64,000 nt of DNA, taken from Ruegeria atlantica. GTDB lineage: Bacteria; Pseudomonadota; Alphaproteobacteria; Rhodobacterales; Rhodobacteraceae. The position numbers and the translations under genes are program-made. Below the pieces are notes generated by a model. It worked only from the letters and a program-made list of their open reading frames with translations, was not told the DNA's origin and searched no databases. This document shows positions 26,138 through 34,803 of this stretch, in pieces. Numbering within the stretch: the stretch's first letter is position 1; each line of letters starts with the position of its first letter. The stretch lies in NCBI GenBank assembly GCA_013032095.1, contig WQBJ01000011.1, positions 1-64,000 of the forward strand. Direction: 5' to 3'.

Positions 26138-27657
26138 CGGGTTCGGCGGCCGGCCGCGTCAATCCGGTAATCGTCATCGCCGTTGTACTCAGCGCCATTC
26201 TCGAGGTGTTGGACAGCACGATCGTTAATGTCGCACTTCCTCACATTCAGGCGGCGTTTGGCGCAACAACTGATCAAGCGACATGGATTCTAACCAGCTA
26301 TATCGTTTCTGCGGTGGTGGTGATGCCGCTAACCGGTTTTGTCGCGCGCCGGGTTGGACGGCGCAGGCTGATCCTGACCGCCATTGCTGGCTTTACCACC
26401 ATGTCCGTCATGTGTGGCCTGTCTTGGAGCCTTGAGACCATTGTCTTTTTTCGCTTGGCGCAGGGGATGTTCGGCGCGTTTTTGATTCCACTGTCACAAT
26501 CTATCCTGTTTGATGCTTTTCCTCGCGAAAAACGCGGACAGGCGATGGCGCTATTTGGGTTGGGCGTCGTGGTGGCCCCGGTCCTCGGGCCGACAGTTGG
26601 AGCGATCCTGACGGAATATTTCTCGTGGCGGATGGTGTTCTTCGTTAATTTGCCGGTTGCCGCCATGGCATTGTTGCTGCTGACGGGAGAATTGCCCGAA
26701 GACAAGACCGAAGAGGTTCGGATCGACTGGACCGGCCTAGCAATGCTGGCCATCGGCATCGGCTGTCTGCAGTTCATTCTGGACCAGGGCGAGAGCAAGG
26801 ATTGGCTGTCGTCCCGCGTTATTCAGGTGGCGGTGATCGCCTCGGTCTTTGGTGCGCTAGGGTTCATTATTCACGCGCTTACCACCAAGCGCCCGGTCGT
26901 CGATCTGCGCCTGTTTGCGGATCGCAATTTTGCCCTGTGCAATCTAGTTATTGCCGGTTTTGCGATTTCTTTGTTCGGAGGTATCGCGATCCTGCCCACC
27001 TTTGTGCAGAACTTGCTGGACTACCCGGTAATTGCCTCAGGTCACCTCTTCATTCCGCGCGGTATCACGGCGGGCTTGTCCATGGTTGTGACGGGCGCAG
27101 TTCTGGTGTCACGTTTCGATCCACGGTTGCTGGCCGGCATCGGGATGATGCTGACCGCCGTGAGTAATTTCATGATGGGCGCGCTGAACATGAATGCGGG
27201 GTTCTGGGAATTGGCCTGGCCGGGAGCTGTCAGTGGGTTAGGCATGGGGCTGGTCTTTGTACCGATGTCGATTTTGGCGTTCGAAAGCATCTCGAAGGAT
27301 CGACAGGATGAAGCCTCGGGTCTGTTCAACGTGACCCGACAGTTGGGTTCATCGGTGGGAATCTCGCTTGTGGGCACCTGGGTGGTGCGCGGTTTGCAGA
27401 CGAATACGGCGGTGCTCAGCCAGAACGTGACGCCCTATAACCCGGCGGCACAGGCTTATCTGGAACCACTTGGGCTGACGCCAGACAGTGCCGAAGGCGC
27501 CGCTATTCTGGGGCAGGAAATCTACAGCCAAGCCGAGTTGATTTCCTACCTGACCGTTTTCAACAACCTAGGCTTGCTAGCCTTGGCGACGATCCCATTG
27601 CTGTTTTTCTGTAAAGCGCCGCGTCCTGGCACACAGGTGGCTGCACCAGCCCATTAA
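26134..27657 (+). CDS. MFS exporter of the DHA2 (EmrB/QacA) family
   Basis: Proton-driven exporter of 507 residues with about 14 membrane helices. Motif D1-like LDSTIVNVALPHIQ is in the first helix, motif A as GFVARRVGRRRLIL after helix 2, and the antiporter motif C as GLGVVVAPVLGPTVG in helix 5. The pairing with an EmrA-like adaptor indicates a tripartite pump reaching the outer membrane, though no TolC-type gene is nearby. Its stop overlaps the stop of the convergent fluC gene by 2 bp, leaving no space for a conventional terminator. Confidence 0.9.
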   Translation: MTGSAAGRVNPVIVIAVVLSAILEVLDSTIVNVALPHIQAAFGATTDQATWILTSYIVSAVVVMPLTGFVARRVGRRRLILTAIAGFTTMSVMCGLSWSLETIVFFRLAQGMFGAFLIPLSQSILFDAFPREKRGQAMALFGLGVVVAPVLGPTVGAILTEYFSWRMVFFVNLPVAAMALLLLTGELPEDKTEEVRIDWTGLAMLAIGIGCLQFILDQGESKDWLSSRVIQVAVIASVFGALGFIIHALTTKRPVVDLRLFADRNFALCNLVIAGFAISLFGGIAILPTFVQNLLDYPVIASGHLFIPRGITAGLSMVVTGAVLVSRFDPRLLAGIGMMLTAVSNFMMGALNMNAGFWELAWPGAVSGLGMGLVFVPMSILAFESISKDRQDEASGLFNVTRQLGSSVGISLVGTWVVRGLQTNTAVLSQNVTPYNPAAQAYLEPLGLTPDSAEGAAILGQEIYSQAELISYLTVFNNLGLLALATIPLLFFCKAPRPGTQVAAPAH

Positions 27658-28016
27658 CGTATCAGGAAAAGGCCCAGCCACAGGGCGAACCAGCACAAGG
27701 CCAGGCTCAGCAGGATATTCCCTGCAGCCAGAGCAATCGTTTGTTCGCGTCGCAACTCCAGCGACTGATAGGCAAAGCTGGAAAAGGTGGTGAAGCCGCC
27801 ACAAAACCCGAAGACCAGCCTTCTTTCTTCTTCGCCCATTTCGACAGGACCACCCAGATAACCGATCCATAGGCCCAGCAGCAAGCTACCCAGAACGTTC
27901 ACAATCAGGGTTGCAAAGGGAAGGTCGTGCTGGACCCGCAGTGCGATCCAATGGCGCAACACTGCCCCCAGACCACCACCAAGTCCGAACATGGCGTGCA
28001 GGTAGAGATCGCTCAT
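27654..28016 (-). CDS. crcB: Fluoride channel FluC/CrcB, second subunit
   Basis: Small four-helix membrane protein of 120 residues forming a dual-topology or heterodimeric fluoride exporter. Shows the family signature GFCGGFTTFSSFAYQ near residue 68 and an Asn-containing second helix (LIVNVLGSLLLGLW). Its ATG overlaps the stop of the upstream fluC gene (ATGA), so the two are coupled and may work as a heterodimer of opposite orientations, as known for paired FluC genes. Confidence 0.9.
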   Translation of the reverse strand: MSDLYLHAMFGLGGGLGAVLRHWIALRVQHDLPFATLIVNVLGSLLLGLWIGYLGGPVEMGEEERRLVFGFCGGFTTFSSFAYQSLELRREQTIALAAGNILLSLALCWFALWLGLFLIR

Positions 28017-28414
28017 CCCGCCGACCCTGGCCTGTGAAATCGCCGTCCGATTGCCTCACCCAAAATGGCGGCCGCAATGCCGACAGCGATTTCCAGCCCC
28101 GCACCTGAGATTGCACCCCATATATTCAATGTGGCCATGCGTTCTAGCTCAGCAACAAACGACGAGAAGGTCGATAACCCGCCGCAGAACCCAACTGCGC
28201 CAAGGTGTAGAACATGCGCGTGCACACGGTGCCTCACCGCATAGAGCCAGCCGAGTATGAAACAGGCGAAAACGTTAATACCAAACGTTGCCGTCAAGAT
28301 AGGAGCGCCGGGGATTTGGACTGCGAGCACCTCTCGCAGCAGCGACCCGGCAGCACCACCCACAAAAACGGCGATGAACATCAGGGCTGCGGGTCGGGTT
28401 CGTGTCACGGCCAA
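28013..28414 (-). CDS. crcB: Fluoride channel FluC/CrcB, first subunit
   Basis: FluC/CrcB protein of 133 residues with four predicted helices; the signature GFCGGLSTFSSFVAE lies near residue 75 and FGINVFACFILGWLY supplies the conserved Asn. Expels fluoride passively from the cytoplasm. I looked for a fluoride riboswitch on the minus strand upstream of 28414 and did not find its conserved core. Confidence 0.9.
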   Translation of the reverse strand: MAVTRTRPAALMFIAVFVGGAAGSLLREVLAVQIPGAPILTATFGINVFACFILGWLYAVRHRVHAHVLHLGAVGFCGGLSTFSSFVAELERMATLNIWGAISGAGLEIAVGIAAAILGEAIGRRFHRPGSAG

Positions 28415-28626
28415 TCTTTCTGCCCAATTTCACCTTTGTTTTGGCATACATATTGCTGTCCCAAGTATCAACTATGCACCTTACGCAGGTTCGTTTCACA
28501 AGCCGTAATTGTCCCGTGAAGGCTGGTATAAACGCTTGCAACCAAAAGCCGGTTTGATCCACGGTGTTTTTCACGACTGCCGCGCGCGAACAGAATTGAT
28601 TAGGCACCACGTTGGGAGAGCACCAA

Positions 28627-30207
28627 ATGATTGTCCGCAGACTCTATTACTTCCTGAGCTATGTGTGCCTGCCTTTGACTCTGCTATGGGGTTTTTTCTG
28701 GCCTCCGGCCCATTGGTTGCTGGTCATCCTAATTCCTTATGCGGTCATCGGGCTGTATGACCTACTGACCACCAAGCATAACGTGCTGAACAATTACCCG
28801 GTTCTGGGGCATTTCCGATACATGCTGGAGTTCGTCAGTCCGGAAATCCGGCAGTATTTCGTGGAAACCAACGAAAGCGGCCGCCCGTACAACCGGATTA
28901 TTCGTAGTCTGGTCTATTCGCGCGCCAAGGGGCAGGTGGATACGCAAGCTTTTGGCACCCAATTCGACATTCAGACCGTGGGGTATCACAGGGCCAATCA
29001 CTCACTTGCACCCAAGCACGTGGAGGAAAGCGAAGAGCGGGTGATGTTGGGAGGGCCGCAATGCACCAAGCCGTACCTCGCCTCACGCTTAAACGTTTCA
29101 GCCATGAGTTTCGGTGCCCTCAGTGCCAACGCGATCCGGGCGTTGAACGGTGGGGCCAAAGATGGTGGTTTTGCCCATAACACGGGTGAAGGCGGTCTCT
29201 CTCCTCACCATTTGGCCGAGGGCGGAGATATCATTTGGCAGATCGGTACCGGGTATTTTGGCTGCCGTACGCCGGACGGCGGGTTCGACAAGGATTTGTT
29301 CGCTGAAAAGGCTAAGAAGGACGTAGTCAAAGCGATCGAAATCAAGTTGTCACAGGGAGCAAAACCCTCCCACGGTGGGGTGTTGCCTGCGGCAAAGGTT
29401 GATAAGGAAATCGCCGAAATTCGGGGCGTGCCAGAGCATCAGGATGTAATTTCTCCTCCCATCCATTCGGCTTTCGAAGGTCCCACGGGGTTGATGCACT
29501 TTGTACAGCACTTGCGCGAAATGTCGGATGGCAAGCCCATCGGCTTCAAGCTGTGTATTGGGCGACCGTCCGAGTTCATGGCGATCTGCAAAGCGATGCT
29601 TGAAACCGGAATTCTGCCGGACTTTATCACCATTGATGGTGCAGAAGGGGGCACCGGAGCAGCTCCGGTGGAATTCACCAACCGGTTGGGCATGCCGCTG
29701 AACGAGGCGCTGATCTTCGTCAACAACTGTCTGCGCGGGGTGGGGTTGCGTGACAAGATCCGGATCATTTGCTCGGGTAAGGTGGCCACGGGTTATGATA
29801 TGGTCGAGAAATTCGCGCTTGGCGCCGATATGTGCAACGCCGCGAGGGCCATGATGTTTGCTGTCGGTTGTATTCAGGCGCTGCATTGCAATACGAACCG
29901 TTGTCCTTCGGGAGTGGCAACTCAGGATCCGATCCGAGGGCAAGCAGTGCACGTGCCTCGAAAACGCAAGCGGGTGCATCGCTTTCATGATGCTACATTA
30001 GAGAGTTTCCGCGAGCTTTTGGGGGCAATGGGCAAGGAAAAGGTCTCGGATCTGCGCCCGAGCGATATTCGCCGGCGTCTGGCGGATGAGCGGGAAAGGT
30101 CATATGCGGAGCTCTATACCTTTCTCGATGAGGGTGTTTTGCTGACCGATGCGGTACCGGACGAATTCGCAGCGGACTGGAAATTGGCCACTGCGGAAAA
30201 CTTCTAA
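28627..30207 (+). CDS. FMN-binding glutamate synthase-like protein with N-terminal membrane segment
   Basis: A 526-residue protein with one or two N-terminal hydrophobic segments (about 1-45, RRLYYFLSYVCLPLTLLWGF) followed by a glutamate synthase central/FMN domain (about 140-460). Hallmarks: SAMSFGALSANAIRALNGGA, GEGGLSPHH, the phosphate-binding DGAEGGTGAAP, and the iron-sulphur cysteines C-x5-C-x4-C in CIQALHCNTNRCPSGVATQ. It lacks the amidotransferase and GXGXG domains of true GltB, so glutamate synthesis is unlikely on its own. Members of this family (GltB-like, about 500-540 residues) are widespread but of unknown substrate. GGGAGA lies 7 bases before the ATG at 28627. Confidence 0.85.
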   Translation: MIVRRLYYFLSYVCLPLTLLWGFFWPPAHWLLVILIPYAVIGLYDLLTTKHNVLNNYPVLGHFRYMLEFVSPEIRQYFVETNESGRPYNRIIRSLVYSRAKGQVDTQAFGTQFDIQTVGYHRANHSLAPKHVEESEERVMLGGPQCTKPYLASRLNVSAMSFGALSANAIRALNGGAKDGGFAHNTGEGGLSPHHLAEGGDIIWQIGTGYFGCRTPDGGFDKDLFAEKAKKDVVKAIEIKLSQGAKPSHGGVLPAAKVDKEIAEIRGVPEHQDVISPPIHSAFEGPTGLMHFVQHLREMSDGKPIGFKLCIGRPSEFMAICKAMLETGILPDFITIDGAEGGTGAAPVEFTNRLGMPLNEALIFVNNCLRGVGLRDKIRIICSGKVATGYDMVEKFALGADMCNAARAMMFAVGCIQALHCNTNRCPSGVATQDPIRGQAVHVPRKRKRVHRFHDATLESFRELLGAMGKEKVSDLRPSDIRRRLADERERSYAELYTFLDEGVLLTDAVPDEFAADWKLATAENF

Positions 30208-30261
30208 TTTTTTTCAACACCCACCAAGGATTGACCTTTCTGATCCGTCATACCCATCGTG

Positions 30262-30807
30262 ATGCGCATGACAACATCGGATGAGAATCTGGCCAAGGCT
30301 GCCGCGAAAGGGGACGCAGACGCGTTCGCGACCCTTTTAGCACGGCACTACGATCGGATATTTCGTCTGGCTTTCCGCCTGACGGGGCGGGCGGATCAGG
30401 CCGAAGACCTAGCGCAGGATATCTGCACGGCGTTGCCGGCTAAAATTGCTGGATTCCGGGCTGAGGCGAAGTTCACGACGTGGCTTTACCGGGTTGTCGT
30501 CAACGCAGCCGAAGATGCACGCCGCCGTCAGGCCAGCCACAGCCGCGCCGCCGCAGGATGGGGAGACGTGGAACAGATGCGTCGTGCCGAAGCGGCGGAA
30601 ACCGCTGAAGCGGTTGATTGGCTGCAGCGGGCCATGCGGTCTTTGCCGCAAGAGTTGCAGGACACACTGGCCCTGACGTTGGAAGATGAGATGACTCATG
30701 CCCAGGCGGCCGAGGTTCTGGGCGTGTCCGAGGGCACCGTGTCTTGGCGCATGTCGGACATTCGCAAGCGCCTGCGTGCTCTGCGGCAAGAGGAGTTGGC
30801 AGAATGA
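30262..30807 (+). CDS. ECF-family RNA polymerase sigma factor
   Basis: Sigma factor of 181 residues with region 2 (about 15-85: FATLLARHYDRIFRLAFRLT, QAEDLAQDICTAL, FTTWLYRVVVNAAED) and region 4 (about 120-175: LPQELQDTLALTLEDEMTHA and QAAEVLGVSEGTVSWRMS). Three start codons cluster at 30259 (GTG), 30262 and 30268 (ATG), and no ribosome site separates them; I took 30262. It overlaps the following gene by ATGA, which should encode its partner or target. Confidence 0.85.
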   Translation: MRMTTSDENLAKAAAKGDADAFATLLARHYDRIFRLAFRLTGRADQAEDLAQDICTALPAKIAGFRAEAKFTTWLYRVVVNAAEDARRRQASHSRAAAGWGDVEQMRRAEAAETAEAVDWLQRAMRSLPQELQDTLALTLEDEMTHAQAAEVLGVSEGTVSWRMSDIRKRLRALRQEELAE

Positions 30808-32795
30808 CAGACGATCTTGAAGACCTCAAAACGCTGATGGATGCCGCAACCCCCGCTCCGGATGCGCGGCGTCGGGCCGATAATCTGGAACAGGCTCAGA
30901 AAAATTTTCTTCGCGCCCAAGGATCGCTCGGTGCCACGCGTCCGACTGTCAAGCGAGGCCTGATGCCCCGCCTGACAAAAGGAGCGAAATCAATGTTGAA
31001 CGTCCTCTCTCATCGCGGCGTACTGACCGCGACAACCGCAATCGCTGCCGTGGCCATGGTGATGATCCTGCCGCAGACTTGGGATTTTGCGAAAAGCCCG
31101 ACTACTCTGCCGACCAATAAACGTGTCGAACCACAGGTCCAAACGGCTGAAGTTGATCAGAAAGACGAAATTGCTCACGGGGTTCTCCAGGACTCTTTGC
31201 CTGAACCTGTTATTGAAGCGCCGGTGATCGTCGAAGAACTCGCCGCTGAGTCGTCAGTGGTGTCGCAGCCGAAAATGCGTTCTTTTAGTTCGGAGACAGA
31301 TAGCAGCACTGGGTTAGGAATAGCCGCAGGTGCGTTACTTGGCACGGCACCGTCAATTGCCCCAGCCCCGGTTCAATCGGACCTAGGCATTGCGCCAGAA
31401 ACAGATACCGAAGCTTTTGCCAACGCTGATACCAATCCTTTGAAGGTCACGACCGAAGACCCGGTGTCGACCTTCTCGATGGACGTCGATACGGCCTCCT
31501 ATTCGATTGTCCGGTCCTCACTGATGCGTGGGCAATTGCCGCCGAAAGACGCGGTGCGGGTCGAAGAGATGGTAAATTACTTCCCTTACAGCTATCCGGC
31601 ACCCGAGGGAGAGGCACCATTCCGCCCTACGATAACAGTGACTCCGTCGCCGTGGAACGAAGGCACACAACTGGTCCATATCGGTGTTCAGGGCGCTCTG
31701 CCTGAGATCGGAAACCGTCCTCCGCTGAACCTTGTCTTTCTGATCGACACATCGGGGTCGATGCAAGATGCGAATAAGCTGCCGCTGCTAAAGCAATCCT
31801 TCCGCTTGTTATTGTCGGAACTGCGGCCCGAGGATCAGGTTTCAATCGTCACTTACGCCGGCAGCGCCGGGCAGGTGCTGGAACCGACCGCTACGTCAGA
31901 GCGGACCAAAATCCTGGCCGCGTTGGATCAGTTGGAGGCTGGTGGCTCCACCGCTGGGCAGGCCGGGTTGCAGCAGGCCTACCAGGTTGCAGAAAGCATG
32001 GCTTCGGAGGGCGAAGTCACCCGCGTGATCCTTGCCACTGACGGCGATTTCAATGTTGGCCTGTCAGATCCTGACGCCCTGAAGGATTTCATCGCCAAGA
32101 AACGCGACAGTGGCACGTTCCTCAGCGTTCTGGGCTTTGGCCGGGGCAATCTGGATGATGCCGCAATGCAGGCGCTGGCGCAGAATGGAAACGGGCAGGC
32201 GGCCTATATCGACACACTGAGCGAAGCGCGCAAGGTTCTGGTCGATCAGCTGACCGGGGCACTGTTCCCGATTGCCAACGACGTCAAAATACAAGTTGAA
32301 TTCAACCCGGCCCAGATCGCTGAATACCGCCTGATCGGGTATGAAACCCGGTCTCTGAGGCGAGAGGATTTCGCAAATGACAAGGTGGATGCAGGAGATA
32401 TCGGTGTTGGTCACACGGTGACGGCGATCTACGAAGTCACTCCGGTCGGTTCGGACGCCATCCGCAATGGCCCGCTGCGCTACGCCGAACAGGTAGAGGC
32501 AGAAGACGCGGAAGAGATCGGGTTTTTCAAACTGCGCTACAAACTACCCGGCGCGACCGAGAGCCAGCTGATCGAGGAGCCGATCCTGCCCGGTCAGGGG
32601 CAGCCGTCCGAGGATGTTCAGTTCTCATACGCGATTGCCGGGTTTGGGCAGCTGTTGCGTGGCGGGGGCTACCTGGGGTCATGGTCCTATGATGACGCTA
32701 TTGCGCTGGCTAATTCAGCGAAAGGGCAGGACACGTTCGGGTATCGTGCAGAAGCCGTCACTCTGATGCGATTGGCTGAAACACTGGCTCAGTGA
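30804..32795 (+). CDS. Membrane-anchored von Willebrand factor A protein (YfbK-like)
   Basis: Protein of 663 residues. A short cytoplasmic N-terminus (1-70) is followed by a membrane helix (about 72-90), a low-complexity linker, a conserved YfbK-type domain (about 205-300: VSTFSMDVDTASYSIVRSSL) and a VWA domain with an intact MIDAS start DTSGSM (315-320), then a DUF3520-type C-terminal domain. Coupled overlap with the ECF gene and the N-in topology suggest that the N-terminal tail serves as an anti-sigma domain, linking periplasmic binding to gene control; this is inference. Start 30804 is set by the ATGA overlap; the longer frame lies inside the sigma gene. Confidence 0.85.
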   Translation: MTDDLEDLKTLMDAATPAPDARRRADNLEQAQKNFLRAQGSLGATRPTVKRGLMPRLTKGAKSMLNVLSHRGVLTATTAIAAVAMVMILPQTWDFAKSPTTLPTNKRVEPQVQTAEVDQKDEIAHGVLQDSLPEPVIEAPVIVEELAAESSVVSQPKMRSFSSETDSSTGLGIAAGALLGTAPSIAPAPVQSDLGIAPETDTEAFANADTNPLKVTTEDPVSTFSMDVDTASYSIVRSSLMRGQLPPKDAVRVEEMVNYFPYSYPAPEGEAPFRPTITVTPSPWNEGTQLVHIGVQGALPEIGNRPPLNLVFLIDTSGSMQDANKLPLLKQSFRLLLSELRPEDQVSIVTYAGSAGQVLEPTATSERTKILAALDQLEAGGSTAGQAGLQQAYQVAESMASEGEVTRVILATDGDFNVGLSDPDALKDFIAKKRDSGTFLSVLGFGRGNLDDAAMQALAQNGNGQAAYIDTLSEARKVLVDQLTGALFPIANDVKIQVEFNPAQIAEYRLIGYETRSLRREDFANDKVDAGDIGVGHTVTAIYEVTPVGSDAIRNGPLRYAEQVEAEDAEEIGFFKLRYKLPGATESQLIEEPILPGQGQPSEDVQFSYAIAGFGQLLRGGGYLGSWSYDDAIALANSAKGQDTFGYRAEAVTLMRLAETLAQ

Positions 32796-32799
32796 GGTG

Positions 32800-32830
32800 G
32801 GGCGCTGTCGCGCGACAGCGCCCGTTTCTT
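32800..32830 (+). terminator. Terminator after the VWA gene
   Basis: The 24-bp perfect palindrome at 32800-32823 (GGGCGCTGTC half-arm) forms a strong hairpin 4 bp after the VWA stop and is followed by GTTTCTT. It separates this gene from the convergent Mce operon, whose last stop is at 32835. Confidence 0.75.
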
Positions 32831-32834
32831 GAGC

Positions 32835-33485
32835 TCAATACTGTCTGGGATTGTTGGCGGCGTGGGTGTTGATCTTTCGAACACTCCATTCCACCGCATC
32901 CCGCATAGTTTTCCCCAATGCGTCGTCGAATGCCTTTACCAGATCCGGTGTCGCGTCGCTGGCCGCGACCACGTATTCGCGGAAGGAATCCGAGGCGATG
33001 ATTTTGTCTTCGAACTCATCGATGATCTTGATGTTCATGCGTACTTCAACTCGGATGGTCTGCGACCCATCCGGATTGGTGATCGCCAGTCCTTGAAATT
33101 CACGCAAATCGGGCACTATGACATAGTCCGCCCGTAAACCTACCGTTGATCGCCCAACGGCTGCAACTTTGCCGCTGTTTTCATAGCTTTCAACCAGCAG
33201 CGCCTGTACGATCAGAGGTGCGCGATCCACCCAACGTGCGCGAGGCAGATACTGGACCTGCAATGGTGTGGGTTGGATCGCGATCTGATCGGTGTTGACC
33301 GCCGCCGTAGCTGTGGGTTCCTGCACCACGATCTGTTTTTGTACGCGTGGAAGTGATGCCGAAAACGTGCTTTTCGGGGTCAGCAGATACAGGTCATTCG
33401 GCTTAGATGCCTGCCGCAGTGTTCCCAAGCCCGTGCAGCCACCAAGCGACACGAGTGTAAGCGCCAAAAGAAAAAACCGGATCAT
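32835..33485 (-). CDS. ABC transport auxiliary lipoprotein (PqiC/YmbA family) of the Mce system
   Basis: Lipoprotein of 216 residues; the signal peptide ends with lipobox LGGC (Cys17), so it is anchored in a membrane on the periplasmic side. The family core (about 30-200) includes DLYLLTP near the start and the RWVDRAPLIVQALLVESYE segment. It is the last gene of a four-gene operon (permease, ATPase, Mce protein, lipoprotein), overlapping the Mce gene by ATGA. In PqiABC and related systems it is the outer-membrane partner that receives phospholipid from the Mce tunnel. Confidence 0.88.
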   Translation of the reverse strand: MIRFFLLALTLVSLGGCTGLGTLRQASKPNDLYLLTPKSTFSASLPRVQKQIVVQEPTATAAVNTDQIAIQPTPLQVQYLPRARWVDRAPLIVQALLVESYENSGKVAAVGRSTVGLRADYVIVPDLREFQGLAITNPDGSQTIRVEVRMNIKIIDEFEDKIIASDSFREYVVAASDATPDLVKAFDDALGKTMRDAVEWSVRKINTHAANNPRQY

Positions 33486-34798
33486 TGGCGAAACTCCGAT
33501 GCTTGGGTTCCAAGTAGGAAGCGTGCGGGGTCACGTTCGACCTTGTCTACCAATCGGTCAAGACTGACGACCAACCGTTGAGATTCTTCGACAAAGCGTG
33601 TGAATTGAGGCAGGCCGACCCGCAGGAAATCCGACAGCTGGCGCCGGTTTTGCTGTACGATACCGTCGATCGTACCCAACAGTTCCGAGGCGGATTGCGA
33701 CGCGCTGAGGATATCGGCCGAGATTTTGTCCAACCGTTCAGTGACGTTCTTCACCGTGGACGCGACCTCGTTCGCGGCGGTGCTGATGTCTTCCATCACT
33801 GCGCCGACGTCATTGTTTATGACCTCATTTGCGGAATCAAAGGCACGCTCTGCTGAAGTCAGAGCGCCTTTTGCCGTTTCCATCGTTCCGGTGATCGACC
33901 CAAGCGTTTCATTTGCGTTCACAAACGTTTCCGAAATCGTCGCCAGAGAGATTTCGGCTTCATCCGTCAGCCCGTTCAGATTCTCGGCCAGGGTGGAGGC
34001 GCGGTCGATGAACGGTTTCACATCGTCCTGAATTACGCGGTCCGCGTTTTCAATGGCAGTTTTTGCACTGTCCAGCGTGGCGGTTGCGGACTCCGAAGCC
34101 GTCTTCACGCTCTTCAACGTATCTGTTCCGGTCGTCAGAGTTGTTTCGGCCGTATCGACCAGCGTGTCCAGATCATCAGTGAAATCGGCGATTTTCTTGG
34201 CCGCACCGCCCAGATCAGAGGACAGGGTTTCGAAATCCGATAGTGTCTTCTCAAGTTTGCCCGATGCGGATGCAAGGTTGTCGAGAATGTCACTGACGTA
34301 TTCGCGGTTTTTATCGTCGACCACTGCGTTGAGGTTTTCCAGAAGAGTGACCGCCTCATCCAGCACTTTTGGGGCACCTTCAAATAGCGATTGGATCGCA
34401 CTGCGCTTGCTTTTGATCACGCTGTTTTGTGGTAGCCTTCTGCCGCTGGCTGATCCGCCCGTGAGTTCAACGTAGCTCACGCCCGTCACGCCAAGGGACT
34501 GCAGCTGCGCAATCGTATCCTCAGTTACGGGAATCTCTGCATCGACCTCTAGCTTAACGCGCACCTTCGACGGATCGTCGTCATCCAGCTTCAGCGAAAT
34601 CACTTGCCCGACCGGCAGGCCGTTAAAGCTGACACCTCCAGCTGCCGACAGACCCGAAACATTGTCGAACAATACGTCATAATACGCGTACTGCCGGGAC
34701 ACCTCGAATTTCGCCAGCCACAGGAAAAAGCCGAACGCGCCAAGAATACCCGCAAGGGTGAACGCGCCGATCAGGATATAGTTCGCTCGGGTTTCCAT
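33482..34798 (-). CDS. MlaD/Mce family protein
   Basis: Periplasmic lipid-carrying subunit of 438 residues. N-terminal membrane helix (about 8-28), one MCE domain (about 38-118, including FDNVSGLSAAGGVSFNGLPVGQV), then an unusually long coiled-coil tail rich in Thr, Ala and Asp. Single MCE domain plus long tail resembles alphaproteobacterial Mce proteins that form a hexameric needle or tunnel spanning the periplasm. The start is the ATG at 34798 (METRAN), 5 bp after the ATPase stop; the frame runs on to 34870 inside that gene. Confidence 0.9.
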   Translation of the reverse strand: METRANYILIGAFTLAGILGAFGFFLWLAKFEVSRQYAYYDVLFDNVSGLSAAGGVSFNGLPVGQVISLKLDDDDPSKVRVKLEVDAEIPVTEDTIAQLQSLGVTGVSYVELTGGSASGRRLPQNSVIKSKRSAIQSLFEGAPKVLDEAVTLLENLNAVVDDKNREYVSDILDNLASASGKLEKTLSDFETLSSDLGGAAKKIADFTDDLDTLVDTAETTLTTGTDTLKSVKTASESATATLDSAKTAIENADRVIQDDVKPFIDRASTLAENLNGLTDEAEISLATISETFVNANETLGSITGTMETAKGALTSAERAFDSANEVINNDVGAVMEDISTAANEVASTVKNVTERLDKISADILSASQSASELLGTIDGIVQQNRRQLSDFLRVGLPQFTRFVEESQRLVVSLDRLVDKVERDPARFLLGTQASEFRQ

Positions 34799-34803
34799 GG
34801 CCT

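Noticed and set aside
28415..28626. Fluoride riboswitch before the fluC pair
   Set aside because: The conserved core of the crcB motif was not seen on the minus strand.
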